A DNA stretch of 64,000 nt from Microbacterium sp. Root53 (lineage in GTDB: Bacteria > Actinomycetota > Actinomycetes > Actinomycetales > Microbacteriaceae): contig NZ_LMFR01000001.1 in NCBI RefSeq assembly GCF_001426925.1, positions 4,313-68,312 of the forward strand. Reading direction: 5' to 3'. Shown here in pieces: positions 34,191 through 42,091 of this stretch. Position 1 is the stretch's first letter; each line of letters starts with the position of its first letter. The translations under genes and the position numbers were made by a program. The notes beneath the pieces were generated by a model. It did no database searches and was not told the DNA's origin. It was given only the letters and a program-made list of their open reading frames with translations.

Positions 34191-35570
34191 ATGGCTCTCC
34201 TCGAGCGGCACCTCGAATTCGTCGACGCATTGCGCAGGGCCGGCGTGCCGGTCTCGATGACCGAGGATCTCGACGCGATCGCGGCGCTCTCGCTCGTGTC
34301 GCTTCGCGACCGCGACACGGTACGCGAGGCCTACGCCGCGACCATCGTGAAGCGGCAGCTGCAGCGGCCGACGTTCGACGCGCTCTTCGACATCTACTTC
34401 CCGCGCCGCGTCGGCGACGGCGCTCGCGGCATGCCGACGCCGGAGGGCGAGCTCGACACGCCCGTGGGCGACAACCTCGACGTGCTCGAGACCATGCGCC
34501 GCCGCATCGAGCGGGCGCTGCGCGACTCGGACCTCGATGATCAGCTGCTGCGGCAGCTCGCGGCCGACGCGGTGGGTCGCTTCGGGAGCGACCCGAACCG
34601 TGCGGATGGGGCGCCCAGCTGGTCGATGTACGAGACGCTGCAGCGCCTCGACGTGCAGGGGGTCGTGAACCGCCTGATCGAGCGGCTGCTCAGCGAGGGC
34701 ACGGACGCCTCGGTTGCCGACACGCTCGCGCAACGGCGCATGTCACGGTTCATCCAGGCGGTCAGCGACGACATCGACCGCCGCCGGAACGAGCGGCAGT
34801 CGTCCGAGCGGCGGGCGACCGAGACCGTGCGGCCGGTGCTCGACAGGCTGGCCTTCTCGGCGGCGCGTCATGCCGACCTGGTGGCGATGCGACGCGAGAT
34901 CCAGCCGCTCGCGCGCCGCCTGGCGACCCGGCTCGCGCGCGAGAGACGCGCGCTCGGCGGTGGCCCGCTGCACTTCCGGCGCACGATCCGCGCCGCGATG
35001 GGGACGGGTGGCGTGCCCTTGACGACCCACCACCGGCCGAAGCGCCCGCACCGCACGGATCTCGTGGTGCTGTGCGACATCAGCGGGTCGGTCGCCGACT
35101 TCGCGCACTTCACGCTGATGTTCGTGTTCGCCCTGCGCGAGGTGTTCCATGGTCTGCGCGCTTTCACCTTCGTCGACGGGATCGCCGAGGTGACCGACCG
35201 GTTCCGCCCCGGCGCCGACGCGGCGGAGGTGATGGCCGAACTCGCCGGCAGCACCCGGGAGGCGCTGCTTGCTGGGCGCAGCGACTACGGGAAGGTGTTC
35301 GAGCGCTTCGTGGCCGAGCACGCCGACGCCCTCGGGGCGAAGACGACGCTGCTCGTGCTGGGGGACGCGCGGTCGAACTACTCGGCGCTCGGCGAGGAGG
35401 CCGTCGAAGCGATGGTCGGCAAGGTCAAGCACGCATTCTGGCTCAACCCGGAGCCGCGGCAGGACTGGGGGATCGGCGACTCGGCCGCGCATCAGTACGC
35501 GCAACTCATCGAGATGGTCGAGTGCCGCAACCTCGAGCAGCTGGGTGCGTTCGTGCACGATCTCCTGTGA
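34191..35570 (+). CDS. VWA-domain protein (CoxE-like), MoxR partner
   Basis: 459 residues. The C-terminal half holds a von Willebrand A-type domain with the MIDAS start LVVLCDISGSVADF (D-x-S-x-S) near residue 297, FTFVDGIAEVTDRFRPGAD, GRSDYGKVFERF and LLVLGDARSNY. The N-terminal part is helical and Arg-rich. HFRRTIRAAMGTGGVP is a typical CoxE segment. Together with the upstream MoxR ATPase it should form a chaperone-like maturation pair. No signal peptide, so it is cytosolic. It ends just before the chimeric HyuA gene's control region. Confidence 0.9.
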   Translation: MALLERHLEFVDALRRAGVPVSMTEDLDAIAALSLVSLRDRDTVREAYAATIVKRQLQRPTFDALFDIYFPRRVGDGARGMPTPEGELDTPVGDNLDVLETMRRRIERALRDSDLDDQLLRQLAADAVGRFGSDPNRADGAPSWSMYETLQRLDVQGVVNRLIERLLSEGTDASVADTLAQRRMSRFIQAVSDDIDRRRNERQSSERRATETVRPVLDRLAFSAARHADLVAMRREIQPLARRLATRLARERRALGGGPLHFRRTIRAAMGTGGVPLTTHHRPKRPHRTDLVVLCDISGSVADFAHFTLMFVFALREVFHGLRAFTFVDGIAEVTDRFRPGADAAEVMAELAGSTREALLAGRSDYGKVFERFVAEHADALGAKTTLLVLGDARSNYSALGEEAVEAMVGKVKHAFWLNPEPRQDWGIGDSAAHQYAQLIEMVECRNLEQLGAFVHDLL

Positions 35571-35645
35571 AGGACTCATCTGCCTTGTCGATAGATCGTA
35601 GCAGCACGTTCGAGAAAAATACTTGACCGAGGCCTGACCATCCTA

Positions 35646-35663
35646 TTGACTGACCACAGTCAA
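35646..35663. promoter_or_regulatory. Perfect inverted repeat before the HyuA chimera
   Basis: TTGACT-GACCAC-AGTCAA has 6-bp perfect arms, 20 bases before the ATG. Read on the other strand it contains TGGTCAGTCAA, a degenerate FadR-type site (TGGT-N3-TCAA), so it may be a variant of the same operator or a site for another regulator. Confidence 0.5.
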
Positions 35664-35682
35664 CGATGATGGAAGGTGGCCG

Positions 35683-36603
35683 ATGCCGAACTACCGCCTG
35701 ACAGTCGATACCGGGGGCACGTTCTCCGACTTCGTGCTGTTGAACGAGGAGACCGGCGAGCACCGCGTGCTGAAGGTGCCTTCGACACCGGACGACCCAG
35801 GGCGGGCCATCCTCGACGGCTTGGACGTGCTGGCGAAGGACGGCGTGAAGGCCAGCGACATCGTCTTCTTCTGCCACGGCACGACGGTCGCGACCAACGC
35901 GCTGCTGGAGGAGAAGGGGGCGACGGTCGGCCTGGTGGTGACCAAGGGCTTCCGCGGCATCTACGAGACGCAGGAGCAGAGCCGCCCCTACGGGCCGGCG
36001 GTCTTCGACCTGAAGTACAGCAGGCCGCCCCTGCTGGCGCCGGGCCGCCGCACGGCCGAGGTGACCGAGCGCATCGGCGCGGAGTACGAGGGCATGCTCT
36101 CGATGGAGATCAACGAGGTCGACTGGTTCATGGCCCTGTACGAGCACTATCTCGAGCAGGGCATGAGCGAGGACGAGGTGATGGAGATCTTCAAGGGCAT
36201 CGCCGCCAACTCGGTCATGGTCGACGGTCACGCCACGCAGATGGACCAGCTCGCGGCCGGGCAGTACGCGGTCGCGATGTCGACGTACGACTACCAGACC
36301 GCAGGCATCGCGGCGACGGGCGCTCCGCTCGATTACGAGCCGCTCGTCGAGCCCGTGGTGCAGCGGCCGAACGGCGTCGCGCTGCTGAACAGCGCGCCCC
36401 ACCCCGCGGCTGCCTACCTCTTCTACATGTGGATCCTCACGGATGGACAGGAGGTGCTCCGCGAGGCGGGCCTGCGATCGTCGCTCGAGGCGGAGGCGGA
36501 CGAGGGCCTGCAGGGTGTCGAGACCCTGTTCGTCGACCCCAGCGAGCTCGTGGAGCAGTACGACCACTACGAGCAGCTGTACGCCGAGGTCACCGGACGG
36601 TGA
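35683..36603 (+). CDS. Chimera: N-terminus of hydantoinase/oxoprolinase A fused to C-terminus of a solute-binding protein
   Basis: 306 residues in one open frame. Residues 1 to about 135 are the start of a HyuA/oxoprolinase A protein: YRLTVDTGGTFSDFVLL, IVFFCHGTTVATNALLEEKG, GLVVTKGFRGIYE, FDLKYSRPPLLAPGRR. From about 138 the text switches to the C-terminal half of an AfuA-type binding protein: LSMEINEVDWFMALYEHYLEQGMSEDEV, APLDYEPLVEPVVQRPNGVALL, HPAAAYLFYMWIL. HyuA is normally about 690 residues and the binding protein has lost its signal peptide, so neither part should work. The join, near 36085-36100, marks an in-frame deletion. GAAGG precedes the ATG. Confidence 0.85.
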   Translation: MPNYRLTVDTGGTFSDFVLLNEETGEHRVLKVPSTPDDPGRAILDGLDVLAKDGVKASDIVFFCHGTTVATNALLEEKGATVGLVVTKGFRGIYETQEQSRPYGPAVFDLKYSRPPLLAPGRRTAEVTERIGAEYEGMLSMEINEVDWFMALYEHYLEQGMSEDEVMEIFKGIAANSVMVDGHATQMDQLAAGQYAVAMSTYDYQTAGIAATGAPLDYEPLVEPVVQRPNGVALLNSAPHPAAAYLFYMWILTDGQEVLREAGLRSSLEAEADEGLQGVETLFVDPSELVEQYDHYEQLYAEVTGR

Positions 36604-36609
36604 TCGACG

Positions 36610-36655
36610 CAGGACGGAGGCGGGCTCCGCGCACCGCGCGCCCGGCTCCGTCCTG
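36610..36655 (+). terminator. Imperfect hairpin after the chimera
   Basis: CAGGACGGAG and CTCCGTCCTG form the base of a stem extended by CGGGC/GCCCG after a G-G mismatch. It lies 6 bases beyond the stop and 17 bases before the next ATG. Confidence 0.6.
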
Positions 36656-36672
36656 AGGCAGAGAGAGAGAAC

Positions 36673-37305
36673 ATGCAACGACCCGCAGTGCCGCCCACGA
36701 CCTACGACCCGCAGCGCACGGGCCTGATCGTCTTCGACATGCTCGAGGCGTACCGCGCGCCGATCGAAGCGGCCGGAACCCAGAAGACCACCGCGCGGCT
36801 GATCGCGGCCTGCCGCACGGTCGGCGTGCCCATCTTCTACGCGCGCGCCGACCACCGCATCGACGGCGCCGACTTCGCGCGCAGCATCGCCGACACCGAC
36901 GCCTCCTTCCGCCCGTGGACGACGGAGCACCCGGCGAAGCATCACCCGCCGTACGACAGCGGATCAGTGCAGTACCAGGTGCTTGCCGAGCTCGCGCCGC
37001 AGCCGGGCGACTACGACGTGCCCAAGCACCGCTGGAATGCATTCCACGGCACGCACCTCGAGCTGTCGCTGCGCAGTCGCGACATCGACACGATCCTGCT
37101 CGTCGGCGGATCCACGCACGTCGGCATCGCGTCCACCGCGTACTCGGCGCGCGACAAGGACTTCCAGGTGACCGTCGTCGAGGACTGCTGCCACGGCTAC
37201 GAGGAGCAGCGCGAGTTCTTCATGCGCAAGGTGTTCCCGCGCATGGTGAACGTGCGCACGCTCGACCAGGTGATCGCAGGGCTCGGCATCGAGGAGGGCT
37301 CATGA
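36673..37305 (+). CDS. Isochorismatase-fold hydrolase 1, lacking the catalytic cysteine
   Basis: 210 residues with the fold's Asp (GLIVFDMLEAY, Asp24) and Lys (VPKHRWNAFHGT). At the nucleophile loop, where amidases of this fold have T-x-x-C-V, the sequence is GGSTHVGIASTAY, with Gly in place of Cys. True isochorismatases also lack this Cys, so it may act on a vinyl ether or enol rather than an amide, or be a non-catalytic partner. It heads three tandem genes of the same fold followed by a binding-protein gene. GAGAGAGA precedes the ATG. Confidence 0.82.
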   Translation: MQRPAVPPTTYDPQRTGLIVFDMLEAYRAPIEAAGTQKTTARLIAACRTVGVPIFYARADHRIDGADFARSIADTDASFRPWTTEHPAKHHPPYDSGSVQYQVLAELAPQPGDYDVPKHRWNAFHGTHLELSLRSRDIDTILLVGGSTHVGIASTAYSARDKDFQVTVVEDCCHGYEEQREFFMRKVFPRMVNVRTLDQVIAGLGIEEGS

Positions 37306-37964
37306 AGCGCTGGCTCGAGAACGTGCCGGAGGACGAACGCGCGAAGATGCGCGCGAGCGCGATGGAGCTCGGTGGGAAGACCGCGCTCATCGTCGTCGAC
37401 GTCACGTTCGGCTTCACCGGATCGGAGGGCCTCTCGCAGGAGGAGGCGAGCAGGGAGTACTCGACCGCGGCGGGTCCGCGCGCGTGGGAGGCGATGCCGA
37501 CCATCGCCCGTCTGATCGAGCTGGCCCGCAGCAAGGGGGCGCGGGTCGTCTACACGCGCTCGAGCGCGAACGACCAGCAGTTCGCCGGCAACGCGACCAA
37601 GAAGGAGCGCACGGGCACCAAGCTGACGGCGGACTTCGGCGACTTCCCCGACGCCATCGCCCCTCTCGAGAGCGAGTGGGTGCTCGAGAAGTCGAAGGCG
37701 AGCGCGTTCTTCCAGACCCCGCTGTCGGTCTACCTCGTGCGCGAGGGGATCGAGTCGGTCATCGTGTGCGGCGTGTCGACCTCCGGGTGCGTCCGCGCGA
37801 CGACGGTCGACGCGTGCTCGAACGGCTACCGCACGTTCGTGGTCGACGACGCGTGCTTCGACCGATCCTGGTTCGCGCACTGCAACAACCTGTTCGACAT
37901 GAGCATGAAGTACGCCGACGTGATGTCGCTCGACGACCTCGTGGAGAAGTGGAACGCGACATGA
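37302..37964 (+). CDS. Isochorismatase-family cysteine hydrolase 2 (N-carbamoylsarcosine amidase-like)
   Basis: 220 residues. The triad positions are Asp in ALIVVDVTFGFTG, Lys in WVLEKSKASAFFQTPL, and Cys in CGVSTSGCVRATTVDACSNGY. The pattern DVTFGFTG followed by EAMPTIARLIELAR is typical of N-carbamoylsarcosine amidase-like proteins, which release ammonia and CO2 from a carbamoyl group. It overlaps both neighbours by ATGA, so the three enzymes are made together. The nearby HyuA remnant fits an ancestral hydantoin-type or N-carbamoyl pathway. Confidence 0.88.
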   Translation: MKRWLENVPEDERAKMRASAMELGGKTALIVVDVTFGFTGSEGLSQEEASREYSTAAGPRAWEAMPTIARLIELARSKGARVVYTRSSANDQQFAGNATKKERTGTKLTADFGDFPDAIAPLESEWVLEKSKASAFFQTPLSVYLVREGIESVIVCGVSTSGCVRATTVDACSNGYRTFVVDDACFDRSWFAHCNNLFDMSMKYADVMSLDDLVEKWNAT

Positions 37965-38557
37965 GGCCCGCCCTCCTGGTCGTCGACGTCACGTATGGCT
38001 TCACCGGGGCCGAGTCGCCCGGTGACACCGGGGTGGGCGCCTGGGAGGCGATGCCGACGATCGCCTCGGCCATCGGCCTCTTCCGCGACCGAGGGCTGCC
38101 GGTGGTGTTCACCCGCGCCGACACGGACGGTCAGCGATTCACGGGCCGCGCGAGCGCGCGGCGCGGACCCGGGCGCACCACGGTGCCGGACGACTTCGGC
38201 GACTTCCCGGCGGCGATCGCGCCGCGCGACGATGAGTGGGTGCTCGCGAAGACGCGCGCGAGCCCGTTCGTCGCCACGCCGCTGCCCGTCTACCTGACGC
38301 GGGAGCGGATCGACACCGTCGTGATCTGCGGCGGGCTCACGTCCGCGTGCATCCGCGCGACGGCCACCGACGCGACCTCGAGCGGTCGCGATGCGATCGT
38401 GATCGCGGATGCGTGCTTCGACCGTGCGCGGCCGGCGCACGACGGCACGCTTGAGACCCTCGGCGCCACGTACGCCGAGGTGCTCACGCTCGACACCCTG
38501 GCCAGCACGGTGCTGGCGCAGAAGCCTCTGCAGGCGACATCGAAGGAGACACCATGA
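37961..38557 (+). CDS. Isochorismatase-family cysteine hydrolase 3
   Basis: 198 residues, closely related to the preceding protein: LLVVDVTYGFTG (Asp), WEAMPTIASAIGLF, WVLAKTRASPFVATPL (Lys), CGGLTSACIRATATDA (Cys). It lacks the N-terminal 25 residues of its neighbour. Tandem duplication followed by divergence is the simple explanation; the two may be subunits of one amidase or work on successive amides. The stop overlaps the ATG of the next solute-binding gene. Confidence 0.88.
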   Translation: MRPALLVVDVTYGFTGAESPGDTGVGAWEAMPTIASAIGLFRDRGLPVVFTRADTDGQRFTGRASARRGPGRTTVPDDFGDFPAAIAPRDDEWVLAKTRASPFVATPLPVYLTRERIDTVVICGGLTSACIRATATDATSSGRDAIVIADACFDRARPAHDGTLETLGATYAEVLTLDTLASTVLAQKPLQATSKETP

Positions 38558-39642
38558 ACAAGCGGATGCCGGCGGTCGCCAGCGGCCTGGCGACCATCAC
38601 GATCCTGCTCGCGGGCTGCGGCGGAGCACCCACCGTGCAGGCCGGGGCTGAGGTCGACACCGAGGCGGCCGTGTTCGACGAGATCGCGGGCCTGACGGGT
38701 CAGGAGCGCACCGACCGGCTCGTGGAGCTCGCCGAGGAGGAGGGGGCGCTGACCATCTACACCTCGAACACCGACGTGGATCCGATGATCGCGGCGTTCG
38801 AGGAGGCGTACGACATCGAGGTCGAGGCGACCCGCGCCAACTCCGAGACCGTGCTGCAGAAGATCATGTCGGAGAATGCCGCAGGCAGCCTGAACGTCGA
38901 TGTCGTCGACAACAACTTCAACGAGAACAACGTGATGGCCCAGGCCGGCCTGTTCGCCGACTACGAGAGCGAGTACCGCGACGCCGTGCCCGAGGAGGGC
39001 CGCTTCGACGGCTGGACATCGACCTACGTCAACGCGTTCGTCGTGGGGTGGAACACGGACAACATCGACGGCTCGACGCTGCCGGACGATCTCGCCGGGT
39101 TCGCTGATCCGAAGTGGAAGGGCAAGATCGCGTTCGAGATCGGCGACGTCGACTGGTACGCGGCCGTGTCGCGGTACTACCTCGATCAGGGCCTGAGCGA
39201 GGCGGAGGTCGACGAGATATGGGCCGCGCTCGCCGCGAACGGCACGTTCGAGAAGGGGCACAGCGCGATGGGCGACATGCTCGCGTCGGGCAAGATCGAC
39301 ATCGCCCTGTCCATCTACCAGCACAACGTCGACGGGACCGCCGCCGACCAGGGCGCCCCGGTCGCATGGAAGCACGGCGAGAAGGTCGTGGCTCCGGTCG
39401 TGACCCGTCCGAACGGGGCGGGGATCCTCGCGTCGGCAGAGCACCCCGCGGCCGCGATCCTGTTCATGGACTGGATGCTGTCGGATGGGCAGGACCTGTG
39501 GCCCGACGTGCACCGGATCGGATCCGTGCCGCGCGACGACAGCCCGATCGCCGGCATGGAGACCGTCGCGGTGCCGCTGGAGGAGATGACGGAGAACTAC
39601 GAGTTCTGGGACGACAGGTACCGCGACCTCGTCGGCGGCTGA
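38554..39642 (+). CDS. Extracellular solute-binding lipoprotein (Fe3+/AfuA-like), group A
   Basis: 362 residues; lipobox ILLAGC (Cys22). Group A features: VFDEIAGLTGQERTDRLVEL, IYTSNTDVDPMIAAFE, RANSETVLQKIMSE, EKGHSAMGDMLASGKIDIAL. It is translationally coupled to the third isochorismatase-fold gene, tying this receptor to the amidase operon. Its ligand is therefore likely an amide or carbamoyl compound taken up by the shared permease. No permease is adjacent. Confidence 0.9.
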   Translation: MNKRMPAVASGLATITILLAGCGGAPTVQAGAEVDTEAAVFDEIAGLTGQERTDRLVELAEEEGALTIYTSNTDVDPMIAAFEEAYDIEVEATRANSETVLQKIMSENAAGSLNVDVVDNNFNENNVMAQAGLFADYESEYRDAVPEEGRFDGWTSTYVNAFVVGWNTDNIDGSTLPDDLAGFADPKWKGKIAFEIGDVDWYAAVSRYYLDQGLSEAEVDEIWAALAANGTFEKGHSAMGDMLASGKIDIALSIYQHNVDGTAADQGAPVAWKHGEKVVAPVVTRPNGAGILASAEHPAAAILFMDWMLSDGQDLWPDVHRIGSVPRDDSPIAGMETVAVPLEEMTENYEFWDDRYRDLVGG

Positions 39643-39684
39643 TCCGTGGAGATTTCTTCGCCGCCCCCCGGGCCTTTAGGCTAT

Positions 39685-39695
39685 TGTTTAGACCG
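39685..39695. promoter_or_regulatory. Weak FadR-type site before bicupin 2
   Basis: TGTTTAGACCG has two mismatches to TGGT-N3-ACCA but shares the TTAGACC core with the reductase-gene operator. It lies about 70 bases before the cupin ATG. Confidence 0.35.
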
Positions 39696-39763
39696 TTCCC
39701 CCTCATAGGCGAGGTGCTGTGGCTCCTGCCAGGTGAGGTCCTCTCCCCAATTGGAGGAAATAG

Positions 39764-40762
39764 ATGGCAAAGAAGTTGCGCACCTTCGTTCGCGGCCTGG
39801 ATTCCGCAACGTACGGTCTGAATGAGTTCCGCCAGCAGCAGCTCTCGTACAACCGCGTGCGAAACGACGAGTACGTCACCGACGACGCCAAGGTCGGTCA
39901 CTCCGGTGACAGTGAGCAGTCGAAGACGTGGTGGCGCATCGGCCCCGGTGACGAGGAGTTCCTGACCCAGACGATCCACGTCCACTTCGTCGAGCTGCCC
40001 CCGCAGTCCTCGAATCACGGCCACGGCCACCAGAACGAAGCCGCCTTCTACATCCTCGAGGGCAAGGGCTACGAGATCCACGACGACCAGCGCTACGACT
40101 GGAAGAAGGACGACCTCGTCTACGTCCACACCGACTCGGTGCACCGTCACTTCAACCCGTACGACGAGAAGGCCAAGGCCCTCGTCGTGAAGGCGAAGAG
40201 CACCTGGATGTTCATGGGCCTGATCCAGCAGGGTCGCTCTGGCCCCATCGACCGCCCGGAGGAGTTCGGCCCGCGCGAAGACTGGAGCCGCATCTGGACG
40301 CCCGGTGTCCTCGACCGCAAGAAGGTCGTCGGCCCCGAGGACACGACCTGGGAGGTCACGCCGCTGGGCAACCAGCGCATCATCGCCTCCCAGGAGAAGA
40401 CCGACGGCCGCATCTTCTCGACCGACTCGTACGAGCTGCAGATCGATGCGGGCTCGCGCTCGGGCAAGTACTGGAAGATGGCCGACGAGGTCTTCTACGC
40501 CCTCAAGGGCAGCGGCCACTTCCTGATGTGGGAGGTCGAGGCCGAGATCGCGGAGAAGTACTACGCGCGCATCGCGCTCGAGCCGAAGCGCTTCGACTTC
40601 GTCGAGGGCGACACGATCTACGTGCCCCAGAACCACGTGGTGCAGATCTTCGCCGGCGACGGTGAGGAGGTGCGTCTCTTCCAGTCGGAGAACCGCATCT
40701 TCAAGCACCTCGGCTACGACAACATCCACTACTTCGAGGACGCCCCGAACTACAAGGGCTGA
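39764..40762 (+). CDS. Bicupin protein 2
   Basis: 332 residues with two cupin domains. The first (about 65-150) is the better metal site: SSNHGHGHQNEAAFYILEGKGYEI then VYVHTDSVHRHFNPY, giving several His and a Glu in the usual positions. The second (about 225-310) has KYWKMADEVFYALKGSGHFLMWEVEAEI and DTIYVPQNHVVQIF, with fewer metal ligands. GGAGG lies 8 bases before ATG 39764. It stands alone between a weak operator and a terminator, without an EutA-like partner. Like the other bicupins it is a candidate ring-cleaving or other oxygen-using enzyme; an isomerase cannot be excluded. Confidence 0.85.
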   Translation: MAKKLRTFVRGLDSATYGLNEFRQQQLSYNRVRNDEYVTDDAKVGHSGDSEQSKTWWRIGPGDEEFLTQTIHVHFVELPPQSSNHGHGHQNEAAFYILEGKGYEIHDDQRYDWKKDDLVYVHTDSVHRHFNPYDEKAKALVVKAKSTWMFMGLIQQGRSGPIDRPEEFGPREDWSRIWTPGVLDRKKVVGPEDTTWEVTPLGNQRIIASQEKTDGRIFSTDSYELQIDAGSRSGKYWKMADEVFYALKGSGHFLMWEVEAEIAEKYYARIALEPKRFDFVEGDTIYVPQNHVVQIFAGDGEEVRLFQSENRIFKHLGYDNIHYFEDAPNYKG

Positions 40763-40794
40763 TCGGGTCGATCGACACGATCTGACCCGCATGT

Positions 40795-40830
40795 GTCACC
40801 CCCGGTCGTCATCTCGGCGCCGGGGGTGAC
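40795..40830 (+). terminator. Hairpin terminator after bicupin 2
   Basis: GTCACCCCCGG pairs with CCGGGGGTGAC around a 14-base loop, 33 bases after the stop. Confidence 0.75.
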
Positions 40831-40898
40831 GTGTGCTCGGCCGAACGACGCGTGTTCGCGGCCAGAGATATCCGCACCGACCCTCGAGGAGGAGGATC

Positions 40899-41993
40899 GT
40901 GACGAGCAAGTCCACACTGGCGGCGGTGGCCGCCGTCGTCCTGGTGTCGCTCACGGCGACCGGGTGCGCGTCCGGCGTCGGCGCCGCCAAGACGACCGAC
41001 GAGGGCGCCGCGTACGAGGAGTTCGCCGGGCTGACGGGCGAGGAGCGCCGCAGGACGCTGGTCGCGGCGGCCGAGGTCGAAGGCGCCCTCAGTCTGTACA
41101 CCTCGCTGACCGAGGACGTTCTCGCCGTGCTCGAGCCCGCTTTCGAGGAGGCGTTCGACGTCGACGTCGAGGTGTACCGCGCCAACTCCCAGACCGTGCT
41201 CACGAAGCTGACGCAGGAGCACCAGGCGGGCGCGATCGGAGCCGACGTGGTCGAGTCGGACTCGCTGCACCTGATGGCGCTGAACAGCATGGGGATCCTG
41301 ACCGAGTACACGGGTGAGCGGCGCGATCAGGTGCCCGAGGCGGGGCAGGGCGAGAACTGGACGGCGACCCGCTTCAATGTGTTCGCGCCCAGCTGGAACA
41401 CCGATCGAGTGAGCGCCGACGACGTGCCCACGAGCTGGGAGGACCTGGCCGACCCCAAGTGGGACGGCCAGCTGGCCCTCGAGCTCGGTGACTACGACTG
41501 GTACATGGCCCTCTCCACCTACTGGCTGGAGCAGGGGAAGACGCAGGAGGAGGTCGACGCGCTCTTCGGCGACATCGTCGACGGCGGCGTGGCGTACGAC
41601 GGTCATATCGCGATGGTGGACCGGCACCAGTCGGGCGCGTTCGACCTCGCCGCGTCGAACTACACCTACATCGTCGAGCAGCAGAAGCGCGCGGGTGCCC
41701 CGCTCGAATACGCACCGCTCGTCGAGCCGGTCTTCGCGCGTCCCAACGGCGTGGGGCTGATCGCGCAGGCCGAGCACCCGGCCGCCGCCACGCTGTTCGC
41801 CGACTGGATGCTCGAGGAGGGGCAGGTGCTCCTGGCGGAGAAGGGCTTGACCACGGCGATCGTGCCCGATGGTGCGGACGACCCGCTGCAGCATGTCGAT
41901 GTCCGGTATGTCGATGACGGCGAACTCCTCGAGAACGGCCCGGAGTGGGAGGGATCCTACGAGGAGCTCCTCAAGAACGCGGGCGCGCAGTGA
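40899..41993 (+). CDS. Extracellular solute-binding lipoprotein (Fe3+/AfuA-like), group B
   Basis: 364 residues from GTG 40899, which follows GAGGAGGAG. Lipobox LTATGC (Cys23). It pairs with the protein encoded at 43463 as group B: YEEFAGLTGEERRRTLVAAAEVEGALSLYTSL (split), VYRANSQTVLTKLTQEH, NTDRVSADDVPTSWEDLADPKWDGQLALEL, DLAASNYTYIVEQQKRAGAPLEY. It is followed by an MFS gene, not by its own permease. The closest permease set is at 44578-47540, behind its paralogue. Confidence 0.9.
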   Translation: MTSKSTLAAVAAVVLVSLTATGCASGVGAAKTTDEGAAYEEFAGLTGEERRRTLVAAAEVEGALSLYTSLTEDVLAVLEPAFEEAFDVDVEVYRANSQTVLTKLTQEHQAGAIGADVVESDSLHLMALNSMGILTEYTGERRDQVPEAGQGENWTATRFNVFAPSWNTDRVSADDVPTSWEDLADPKWDGQLALELGDYDWYMALSTYWLEQGKTQEEVDALFGDIVDGGVAYDGHIAMVDRHQSGAFDLAASNYTYIVEQQKRAGAPLEYAPLVEPVFARPNGVGLIAQAEHPAAATLFADWMLEEGQVLLAEKGLTTAIVPDGADDPLQHVDVRYVDDGELLENGPEWEGSYEELLKNAGAQ

Positions 41994-42091
41994 TCACGCG
42001 AGACAGCAGCGCCCGATGACCGGTGTCATTCCGGCTACGGCGCACGTGTGCCGGCGGTGACGTGCGCCCGCCCGTGACCGGAGGAGCCCGG

